A stretch of 64,000 bases of DNA from Heligmosomoides polygyrus polygyrus (lineage: Eukaryota; Nematoda; Chromadorea; Rhabditida; Heligmosomidae), in assembly GCA_947396885.1 (NCBI GenBank), contig OX377205.1:52746676-52810675 (forward strand). Direction: 5' to 3'. This document shows positions 55,640 to 64,000 of the stretch, piece after piece. Positions within the stretch are counted from its first letter, which is position 1. Each line of letters begins with the position of its first letter. Under the pieces are notes generated by a model. That model did not search any database. It saw only the letters and a list, made by a program, of their open reading frames with translations, and was not told the origin of the DNA. Position numbers and translations under genes: made by a program.

Positions 55640-56590
55640 ACGGAAGAGATACATCTCGCTAGTGCTTTTACCCTTCCTTTGCGGTAGAGCCGAAGTGAGG
55701 CCGGCGCTACTCTTTGTTTGTCCGTCTGCTCGTCAGTTTTGCTTAGCTATTCGCCAAGAAGAATGGATCGCCAGCCAGGCGAGAACGTGTGCTGCTCCGG
55801 TGCGCATCGGGCTCCTAGTTCCTCCTGTGTCTGTTCGGCTTATACTTGCTGCGTGTGCGTGGCATGTTCAGGCACAGAGTGCGTGGGGTGTTCGGATCAG
55901 CGCAGTTTCCATCATGCATGTCGGCCGGCCGAAAGCTTGCACTCGGTGGACGGCTAAAACACCGATGCAAGGGAACAATGCCCGAAGCGATAGCAGCGGT
56001 TGGGAGCAGCGTATGGAGGCATCAATCCACAAGCTGAGCACGAACGTGAACTCATCATTACTGATGTGTGCGGAGTGGGCACACATTCAATGATGGAGCG
56101 CAGAGTGCATTGTCGTGGCATGCGATGAACACGCACCTCGGTTTTCAAGTGCTTGAGCTTAGCAATAGCATCTGGTGGCGGTCCGTTAGTAGAAGTGAAT
56201 TCACGCGTGAGTGCAACTTGGTGCAAGTGGCGCCCGTTGACTGCTGTACTATGCCATAAGAAGATACCAGAGCGCTTGAAGTCAAAAATTCATAGTGCCG
56301 TTGTCCGGCCAGTGGCAGTGTTCGACGCCGAGTGTGGGTCTGCGACTAAGGAAGCTGGAACGCACTTCGGCGTCATGGAGACGAAGATACTGCGCTGGAC
56401 GGCTGGAGTTAGTTAGGTGTCGTGCCAATAGCTGATAAGATGAAGCTCGTCTGCGATGGTACGGGCACGTTCTGCGTATGAAAGAAAACGACGTCCGCAA
56501 GACAGGCCTTAAGTTAGAAGTGTCTGGAAAGTGGTCTAGGTCTGCCCGAAGCAGCACCGATCCAATACGAGGACATGAAAGGGCGGAGTC
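55640..56590 (+). mobile_element. RTE LINE copy with internal deletion, interrupted by a gypsy element
   Basis: 55840-55965 resembles, on the opposite strand, the 5' UTR of the LINE at 51640-54990 (CGGCCGAAAGCTTGCACTCGGT). From about 56186 the sequence matches the ORF 3' end seen at 180-640 (AAGAAGATACCAGAGCGCTT, GGAGACGAAGATACTGCG), with stops and indels. The endonuclease and RT between them are missing. The last piece continues beyond the gypsy insertion at 61223-61313. Confidence 0.65.
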
Positions 56591-56827
56591 TGTTGTAGTG
56601 GACGGTCGCAGAATAACAATTTATTAGAACAGCAACAGTCGAATAACAGGCGAGGTTGGTAGAGCGAACAGTTATGCCACACACTCTATAGAAACTCGTC
56701 GGGTTTATATACGCCTCCTAGTTTCCCTATGGCAATAGATCGTATAAAATCAGATCAAATATCTTGCTATGGCGAGATCACCCGTGATCCTAGATATTGG
56801 CTTGATCAGTATATTAACCCTACAACA
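56591..56827 (-). repeat. 3' LTR of the gypsy element
   Basis: 237 bases, TGTTGTAG...CTACAACA on the + strand; differs from the other LTR by a CT dinucleotide insertion and a few substitutions. Confidence 0.93.
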
Positions 56828-56840
56828 CGTCCCCTTTTTA
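56828..56840 (-). other. Polypurine tract of the gypsy element
   Basis: - strand AAAAAGGGGACG directly abuts the 3' LTR and would prime plus-strand synthesis. Confidence 0.75.
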
Positions 56841-58707
56841 GTTAAAGTCGTATCGCTTCTTCGAAGGATCGATGTCCAGTCGGGGCGGTGCGCGGCGAGT
56901 CCGTGTAGAGCGTCGTGGAGGCGTTGGCGTCGGTTGAGTCGTGTTGCTTAGTGGATTGCAGTTGTCGCTGGCGGTGGTGAATAATGGCATATCGAATACA
57001 TCCAAGAGTTTATTCACTGCGGCCATGGAACTTCTGGGCCTTATTTGGTTAGCATGGCGGATCCATGTCAGGTCACCAACTCGAACTGAATAAGTGGTGT
57101 TGCCCAAACGTCGAAGGATTATTCCAGCAGTCCAAGTCGACTTTGCGCTTCTGTAGTCCTTGACGTAGACATCATCCTCAACTTGGAATTTTCGACGGCG
57201 TGCGCCATGTTGGTGTTTGAATTGTTGTTCCATCCTGGCATCACGGGGGCCGGCGTCGTCCTTAGTTGGCATCAGCAGGTCCAGTTCCGTGCGGATTCTG
57301 CGACCGAGAAAGTTTTCTGAAGGTGATAAGTGGTTAGGTCCAGAGGGGCATGGAGTCGACCTGTATGCCATTAGGAACGTCTGAATCCCATCTCCTGTTG
57401 TTCCCTCCTCATATTTCAGTTTAAGAAGCGCCCGCTTGAAGGTATCGACAAAGCGTTCTGCTTGGCCATTGCTTTGCGGATGAAATGGCGGAGAGCGAAT
57501 GTGTTCGATTCCACGTTTCGTGCAGAAACCCTTGAATAAGCTTGACGTGAACTGGGTGCCGTTATCGGTAACGAGCATAGTTGGATTTCCGAATTGAGAG
57601 AATACTTTCTTCATGGCGCTTATCGTAGCAGACGTCGATATGGAGTTCATCTGGATGATTTCAGGCCACTTCGAATAGGCGTCCACGATGATGAGGTAGT
57701 GTACAGCGTCCAACGGCCCTGCAAAGTCCGCATGAACGCGAGTACAGGGAGCGGCTGGCTTCGGCCAAGAGTAGAGTTCAGCCTTAACCGGATCTTTGGC
57801 TGCTTTGGCGCAACTGGCACAACTTTTGACCAGTTTCTCGATGTCGTTGTCGAGTGTAGGCCAGTATACGAAGCTTCTTGCTAACATTTTCATCCTTGTT
57901 TGTCCTGGATGGGCCTTGTGTAGTGAGAACAGCACCCGCCTTTGGAGCGCTTTCGGGATCACGATACGACTGGCGGTAAGCAGGCATCGATTGACAGTTG
58001 TTAGCGTATCCCGACGGTTGAAGAAGGGCCAGAGAGAGGACTGGGAGTCCAATTTAGGCCATGTTCCTGACAATGTGAAGTCGGTCACTTGCTTGAGCAG
58101 ACTATCGGCAGCTGTGGCAGTCCGAATAGTTTTGCACGAGACTGGAAGATGTCTGCAAGTGTCGAAAACTTCAGCAGAGAGTTCGGCATCAACAAGGGCA
58201 ATCACGCAGTCTTCGGCATTCGCTTGAGATGGGATTAGGCGTGATAGGGCATCGGTTTGGCCAAAGTCCTTGGTGTTGACATACTCGATATTGAAGTTGT
58301 AGTTCGACAGTGTGGTAGCCCATCGCTGGAGACGGTTTGCACTATACACAGGGACCCCCTTCTTGCTTCCAAAGATGGACAGCAGCGGTTTATGATCCGT
58401 CCTTAGTGTGAAGGGTTGACCGTGGGCGAAACGATGAAATTTCTGCACCGTGAATACTAACGCGAGTGCTTCTTTTTCAATCTGGCTGTAGCCTCTTTGG
58501 GTAGTAGTCAACGCACGGCTTGCGTACTAGATGGCCTTTTCGGATCCGTTGGAAAAGCGGTGTAACAATACAGCTCCAATTCCGTAGTTGGAAGCGTCCG
58601 CAGCAACGATAATCGGGAGGCTGGGATCGAAGTGTGTCAAGAATAGATCCGAACGTAGTTTGGCCTTGATTTAGTTGAATGCAGCTTGGCAGGCTGAAGT
58701 CCATGTG
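56838..58707 (-). pseudogene. gypsy RNase H and integrase
   Basis: After an RNase H start in a broken frame (58704-58530) and a TAG at 58527-58529, the frame 58511-56838 reads through. RNase H: QIEKEALALVF, FTLRTDHKPLLSIFG, QTDALSRL. Integrase zinc finger: HKAHPGQTRMKML with KSCASCAKAAK. Catalytic core: VHADFAGPLD, LVTDNGTQFTS, and SNGQAERFVDTFK giving the D, D and E residues. A C-terminal tail with RRSTRTRRAPPRLD ends next to the PPT. Integrase would insert the cDNA. Integrase itself looks uninterrupted. Confidence 0.9.
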
Positions 58708-58726
58708 TAGACGGCTTCTTTTCTTG

Positions 58727-60235
58727 TCAAAGCATCCAAGGGTGCGCGAAGACTATGTAGCTCCTTGACGAAGGTTCCATAAAAATTGACGAGACCGAGA
58801 AATGCGCGAAGCTGGCTGACGTCTGTTGGTGCAGGCTCTTTTGAATGGCCTCTATCTTCGCGGGGTCAGGACGACGTCCTTCTGCACTGATGACGAATCC
58901 TAAGTATTTAATTTCAGTTTCCAGAAAGGAGCATTTGTCCAAGCGGACGCGGAATCCATAATCATGGATTCTGCGGAAAACGGCCTCAACGCGAGAATTG
59001 TGTTCGTCGATTGTTCTTCCAGTGACAACGATATCATCTAGGTAAGTCGCCGTGCCTTCTAAACCGGCAGTGAGGGCATCCATTTGCTGCTGGAAGATTC
59101 CCGGAGCAGGCTTTACTCCAAAGGGCAGGCGATTGAATGAGAAGAACCCTCTGTGTGTGTTGATCGTCAGCAGCGGCTTGGAACTTTCTTCTATTTCCAA
59201 CTGTAGGTAAGCCTCTACGAGGTCGAGTTGAGAGAAGTAGCGGCCGCTGTTCAATTTTGTGAAGATATCGTCCGGTGTTGGTAGTGGGTATTGGTGCTGC
59301 TCCAGTTCGTGGTTCAGTCCAGTAGAAAAATCTGCACAGAGTCGAATTGATCCGTTTTTCTTCTGCACAGCTACGACTGGTGCGGCCCATTGGGCATGGT
59401 CAACCGGGAAAAGAACGTTGGCAGCAAACAGACGATCAATCTCCTGTGATAGGCGTGGAAGAGCTGCGTATGGAACAGGACGAGCCTTCCGGAGGATCGG
59501 TTTTGCATCCGATTTCAATACCAGTTTCGCTTTTGATTTTGTGCAGCGACCCAGTCCCGGCTCGAAAACTGCAGGAAACTGCTTCTGGAGACGACTCGCA
59601 AGCGATGAGCGAAGTGTGGTGAGCGCTGAGCTGGACACGTTGCAGATTGAGCCTTCGGCAAATTGATTAAAGAGGCGTTCATTCTGGGCTATCCAGTCGA
59701 GGCCCAGTAGAGAGGCAGTATCAGCGACGTGGCAGTTGCCTCCTCCTTCGTGTCCGTCAACGGCAAAGTTGCATTTGGAGTAGCCGCGAACATTGATAGT
59801 TCCATTGTTGGCAGACTTCAGCGTGACGTGTGATGGTAGCAGTCTTGGAGATCCCATTTTCATCCAATCTTGGTGACTGAGCAATGTCACGTCGGCTCCA
59901 GTGTCGAGCCGCATTCGAATAGTAGTCCCACTTATTTGTACGTTGCGGTAGATGCGAGTTCCTTGTGCGAGACGTGCAGAATTAGAAGCTACGACTACGC
60001 TGTTCGTCGTTTTGGGCTTCTTCTTTGGAGTCGACCTCTTCTTCTTCATGAAATTTTTGCAAAATCCTCGCTTGTGTCCTATGACCTTGCAATCGTGACA
60101 CGGCTTGTTGACGAAGTGGCAGTCCTTGGCCCAATGTGGTCCTCCGCAACGATACCAGGGCGAAGGTGGGTCGCGTTTGTTGTCGTTCTTTGCATTGACG
60201 AAGTTGACTGCGTGTGGCGATGAAGAAGGTTGACC
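58727..60235 (-). pseudogene. gypsy nucleocapsid, protease and reverse transcriptase
   Basis: The frame begins upstream of 60049 with two zinc knuckles: CGGPHWAKDC (its first Cys appears replaced by Trp) and CHDCKVIGHKRGFC, a complete CX2CX4HX4C. Protease follows with MRLDTGADVTLLS and LLGLDWI. RT has VDHAQWAAPVVAVQKKNGSI, RYFSQLDLVEAYLQ, FNRLPFGVKPAPGIFQ, YLDD at 59033-59044, and RLDKCSFLETEIKYLGFVIS. A frameshift near 58850 diverts the last residues before RNase H. The D of the usual RT motif QLDL is kept. Confidence 0.88.
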
Positions 60236-60942
60236 TTCGAGAAGCTTGGAATCGTGACGGATGTGGCAAATTGCTGGATTTCAGCATTCAGATCCTTCAA
60301 GGTGGTCTTTGGGTTGTCTTCCATCTTGCGTAGGGCACGAGCCCGGATGTCGGCATCTTCTGGCGTGACAAGGCCACATATCCATACGAGGCACTTCATC
60401 TGTTCCGGCATGACGTCGTTGAACTCTGCTATTTCGCGTCGCAGGTTGACGGTTCCGGTGTAGTCCAGCAAGCTCTCGCCGTTTCGCTGTGTTCTCAGGT
60501 ACGAATATCGACGCGAGAAGACGGAAGCGTTATGTCCGAATAATTGCTTCAGTGTCTTCACCGTCTCCTCGAGCGAAATAGACGACGTCTTCTGTGGGAG
60601 AATGTGGTTCGTGAAGCGTGCATATACAGCGGCGTCCAGCTTTGAGACGATCAGCCTGGCTCGGGCGGCATCGTCCAATGTCGATCCGTCTTTGGAGATA
60701 ATGTCCTCGTATCTGTTGTACCAGACATCGAATGTGCAGCCATTGTCTGGATCATAGCAGAATACAGGAAGACGGTTAGACAGCGAATTCGTGATGAACT
60801 CAGTCGTTGTGGCAGATGCGGCAGTCGGGCTTGGAGAAACAGCAGCGAACATACGCTCCATTCTGTCCATGACGGCGTCGAGGGCTTTCTGCTGTTGAAA
60901 GGCCTGGGCGTCGAGGATGGAGCGTAGAAGATCGGCATCCAT
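60079..60942 (-). pseudogene. gypsy gag
   Basis: Starts at ATG 60942 (MDADLLRSILDAQAFQQQ), 287 codons. The capsid-like core includes LPVFCYDPDNGCTFDVWYNR, LDDAARARLIVSKLD and LKQLFGHNASVF, typical of the retrotransposon gag domain of nematode gypsy elements. A frameshift near 60235 separates it from the knuckles. A gag-pol fusion is likely the ancestral arrangement; this is inference. Confidence 0.82.
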
Positions 60943-60965
60943 GGTAGCAGAGCAGTGTCGAGTTC

Positions 60966-60984
60966 TTCTGAGTCCTGATCGCCA
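60966..60984 (-). other. Primer-binding site of the gypsy element
   Basis: - strand TGGCGATCAGGACTCAGAA begins three bases inside the 5' LTR; TGG pairs with tRNA CCA. The tRNA was not identified. Confidence 0.65.
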
Positions 60985-60987
60985 GAA

Positions 60988-61222
60988 TGTTGTAGTGGAC
61001 GGTCGCAGAATAACAATTTATTAGAACAGCAACAGTCGAATAACAGGCGAGGTCGGTAGAGCGAACAGTTATGCCACACACTATAGAAACTCGTCGGGTT
61101 TATTTACGCCTCCTAGTTTCCCTATGGCAATAGATCGTATAAAATCAGATCAAATATCTTGCTATGGCGAGATCACCCGTGGTCCTAGATATTGGCTTGA
61201 TCAGTATATTAACCCTACAACA
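60988..61222 (-). repeat. 5' LTR of the gypsy element
   Basis: 235 bases with the same termini as the 3' LTR, followed by the target duplication GAGTC at 61223-61227. Confidence 0.93.
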
Positions 61223-61313
61223 GAGTCCACCCTGATCAGGCGCAGAAATGGGAAACGTGGCACCACGCCACCAGAAAGGCGATCCGCGAAGCGGGACAAA
61301 CGCCGAACATAAT
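61223..61313 (+). mobile_element. RTE LINE 3' terminus, distal piece beyond the gypsy insertion
   Basis: Continues the copy at 56186-56590: GAAATGGGAAACGTGGCACC and AGCGGGACAAACGC match 641-700, followed by ATAATGA as the tail. Confidence 0.75.
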
Positions 61314-62739
61314 GAACGTGTTCCTTTAGTTGGGCTGTAACAAACCTTAGGGCTTACGGGATATAGTACTATCTCCTACTAAAATGGCTTCTTACACCTC
61401 ATTAACTTACCCCATTTCCACGCTCTTTCTAGCGCATTATGCAGTAAATCTTTGAGCGTGGTTGAGCTCGTGATGAATTACCAATTTCTTTCCTGGAGCG
61501 TCATTTTTTGGCAGTCTCTTCTGTGCATTATTGCTTGCTTGGCTTCACGTGTAGGAAACCTTTTTGTTTTCCGTGAACAGAAAGAAAGGCTGTTCCAGGT
61601 ACTTTGACGCTACTACTCATTTAGAAGGGAAGTCTATGAGCTTCCTGTGTAGATTTCCAAGTAACGTATTAAGTTTGCAGGGGACGGTCTGAGAAGCACA
61701 GCATAATGGATTTCAAATCTCCTGCGGGCACCTGAGGTCAAGAACGGCGAAAAATCTTAGTACTTCAGCGCGGACCGATGAGGCAAGGAGTTACATCTTG
61801 GATGGCCCTGCATTGCTCAGAGATTAACGTGCAAAAGGTTTGGTGATTTAGTGATAGTCAGATCGAAGCAAACTGATATGTTCCTACGTTTTTTCAAGAA
61901 ATCATTTCGCTGCTCTGGCGGCAGCGACTGGATGGCCAAGTGAATAGAGGCTCGCAGGAAAGGGCATCAGAGGGTCTGTGGTTCGATTCTGGAGGCGCGA
62001 CATGGGATTTATGGATAGACTTTCCGTTTTTTAACTTTAGAGTACATCATTGGCCTCGGAAAGGCAGTTTTCAGTCTTTTATTGTAAGCCTATTATGGAT
62101 CGGGGTCGACATGTGTTGCTTCAGTCTTTAGAATGTGCAACAAAACAATCTTTGTATTCCTATAGAGAATATCCCTATTTTAACTTACTAATTCTGTTAG
62201 CTGCTGCACAATGTCGACTGATTTGTTTTGGTTCATCGCGTGGCATTAATTGCCCTGCTGCCTATTTCCCCGACCATATTCCGCTAGTCGTACGGGTAGG
62301 GTATAATTTGCACTACCACGACTTCGTACGTCGAGAAAAATCTGCGCCCAAACTTCGACTAGAGGGTGAATTGAGGTGCAGATCTCAAATCTGACAAGCG
62401 TTTTCAGTGCTACGTTCGGCCGCAGTACATAGGCGACGGTGAGTGGTAGTGAAGGCCGGATCCAGGACAACCGGCACTATGTACTGCCACGACTCCAGAA
62501 GTCGAGGAGAGGTCGTAAAAAATTTTCACCCAAACATCGCCCAGTGTGATTATTTTGGGTGCTGATCATGAATATGATATCAATTTTTAAAAATTTATCC
62601 GACTGTGGCAGTTTACTGTAGGTATGGGCTAACAATGATTGACGAAGATCGTCATCGCCGCTAAGGAGCGATTCTATCACTTCTTTGTGTTTGCTCCGCC
62701 GACTGGCCGCTCCGATCAACCCAATGATGAGTTCTGTAG
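61314..62739. other. Intergenic stretch, no gene recognised
   Basis: Two segments, about 62270-62450 and 62475-62650, are diverged tandem relatives: CACTACCACGACTTCG then CGCCCAAACTTCG, versus TACTGCCACGACTCC then CACCCAAACATCG. No coding signal. Confidence 0.35.
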
Positions 62740-63288
62740 CCTACTTTAAGAGAAGGCAGCAGAGGTACCATTCAAAGGTGTCATCGTAGTGCTTGGTGAC
62801 CTTAATGGGCACCTCGTCGTGATGAAACATGGGTACAGCTGTTATTGTGGATTCGGTTATAGGATAAAGATGATGAGCGTATCCTTGAGTACACGTAATC
62901 CCACAACCAAAATCCCATAACGATCCAAACCCCAAATCAATCACAAACCTCCCCATAGCGAACACTTCGAGAACATCGTGACTGAAGACTTGTCATAGAC
63001 ATAAAAGTTGTGCGCTATGAGACGGTCGCCCCACAGCATCGACCGCTGGTGTGCACTTTTAAGATCACCCCGCAGCAGGTTGAGCGATGCGGTGCTGCGA
63101 GAATCAAGTGGTGGCGAATGAAAGAGAAGGAAGCAGCTGTGATTTCCCGCGTACGGTTGCCGACAGTCACTACTGTCGACGAAACTTGGAAGAAAGCAAC
63201 CGACGCGATACGCCAAGCTGCAAGGTTGGAACTCGGCACTACGAAGGCTGGACGACGCAAGGTCGACAAGCAGGCATGGCTGTGTTCA
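62740..63288 (+). mobile_element. RTE-clade LINE fragment, endonuclease and linker region
   Basis: From 62778 the + strand reads VLGDLNGHLVVMKHGY, the GD-N-H motif of AP endonuclease, then CGFGYR. In the frame 63010-63288 it reads ETVAPQHRPLVCTFKI and KEKEAAVISRVRLPTVTTVD, the linker before the RT. Ends abruptly where an hAT-type element begins. Frames between 62890 and 63000 are broken. Confidence 0.8.
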
Positions 63289-63290
63289 GG

Positions 63291-63763
63291 CTAGGGGTGT
63301 GCGCTGACTTGCCGCAGGTAAATTTTTTACCGCATATTTTTAACGCGGAAATTCGCCGGTAAATTCCGGTAAATTCGGTAAATCCGCTAATTTTTTAAAA
63401 TTTAATATTCCCTCAAAAACAGTGATTTTAAGCAACGGTATTGTAAAAAAGCACCGAAACATCATCACCCTCAGAAAAACCATATCATCTTCATTTTATC
63501 ATGCATACGTCATCCTAAGGCAAACAAAGCAAGCGGAAGCCTAACAATGCACAGAGTAATGTTATATATCGTGAGTGCTTAAAAAATAAAAGCTTAATTA
63601 AAAGTCTACAAAAACATTTCTGAAAAATCCGACTTTCAATCGAATAGAATATATTTCTTTTGGGTTAACAGTCTAACTGCTTTTTGAAATTATTATAATC
63701 ATCATCATTGCATTCGATGAAAGAGTGATTTACACCTTACAATACCACTTTTTTGAATTATTA
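63291..63763 (+). mobile_element. hAT-type element, left end only
   Basis: Starts CTAGGGGTGTGCGC and is followed by GGTAAATTC repeats (63319-63390), the same words as in the 28605 copy. No right terminus before the MITE at 63764. Confidence 0.65.
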
Positions 63764-64000
63764 GGTTGTCCCATAAGTCTTCGCCGTTTGTTCAACGATT
63801 CACTGCAGATTTCGCCGGCGGTCTCTTGCATAGCGCTGCACAGCTTTCGAAAGAAAATGATTTGTTCTATCAGAAATTTTATTGCATTTCTTTTTTCATC
63901 ATGGATTTTGTCAATTTTTAGGTCGTTGAAGTGAAAAGTGAAAAAGTAGCCAATTGCGCATTTGTACTCTCCGCTTAGGTTTGTAATTTTTGAGCAGTTT
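63764..64000 (+). mobile_element. Left half of a mariner-type palindromic MITE, cut by the window edge
   Basis: TTAGGTTGTCCCATAAGTCT and the next 230 bases align with 46356-46590 (GCATAGCGCTGCACAGCTTTCG, abbreviated here as GCATAGCGCT then CAGCTTTCG). Confidence 0.75.

Larger units (their letters stand above)
56591..61222 (-). mobile_element. Ty3/gypsy LTR retrotransposon, complete structure, frame-damaged
   Basis: 4632 bases between two LTRs (237 and 235 bases) that differ by about three substitutions and one 2-base indel. LTR ends are perfect 8-base inverted repeats TGTTGTAG/CTACAACA. The pentamer GAGTC flanks it (56586-56590, 61223-61227). A PBS-like sequence starts three bases inside the 5' LTR and a polypurine tract abuts the 3' LTR. 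Order on the - strand: gag, zinc knuckles, protease, RT, RNase H, integrase. Three frames are used in turn and a TAG interrupts RNase H, so this copy is not intact despite its apparent youth. Confidence 0.93.

Overview
The window looks like nuclear DNA of a nematode, most likely a strongylid such as a hookworm. This is inference from the content: short GT-AG introns of about 54 to 71 bases beside multi-kilobase ones, a nematode-style Axin gene, RTE, CR1, BEL/Pao, Ty3/gypsy and DIRS/PAT retroelements, mariner and hAT-type DNA elements, and many tRNA-derived SINEs. I see no bacterial operon, rRNA gene or CRISPR array.

Two host genes can be supported, both on the + strand. The first is the 3' end (three exons, 782-1200) of a CCDC86/Cgr1-family nucleolar protein gene. 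The second is a complete Axin homologue (pry-1 type): twelve exons from 39144 to 55423, all in phase, giving about 497 residues. It has an RGS domain at the N-terminus, a GSK3-binding-like helix in the middle and a DIX domain split over the last two exons. Everything mobile inside it sits in three long introns (2.4, 5.1 and 5.7 kb).

The rest is mostly mobile DNA. 1-720 is an RTE LINE tail. 2.4-7.6 kb is a decayed DIRS/PAT-type retroelement on the - strand with tyrosine recombinase motifs, split by a 1.3-kb hAT-type element. 8.2-10.0 kb is a second hAT-type element with a perfect 8-base target duplication. 11.4-13.4 kb is a CR1 LINE. 13.9-15.2 kb is a BEL/Pao remnant between inverted arms. 19.4-26.0 kb is a giant palindromic foldback element into which a MULE-like element (9-base duplication) and a BEL/Pao-type element lacking pol (5-base duplication) were inserted. 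28.6-30.6 kb is a third hAT-type element. 30.6-31.8 kb holds two SINEs. 32.3-35.8 kb is a second giant palindrome.

Within Axin introns lie SINEs, a GC-rich array of nested palindromes (41.1-42.4 kb), a palindromic mariner-type MITE, a dead mariner and a nearly intact antisense RTE LINE. Downstream, a Ty3/gypsy element (56591-61222) with near-identical LTRs and a GAGTC duplication interrupts another RTE copy. Further RTE, hAT-type and MITE pieces run to the window end.

The insertions give a relative chronology: foldback element, then the MULE-like and BEL insertions; RTE copy, then gypsy; DIRS element, then hAT. Several GC-rich islands (16.6-17.3, 26.7-28.3, 35.8-36.3, 38.5-38.7 kb) look partly coding but I could not identify them.
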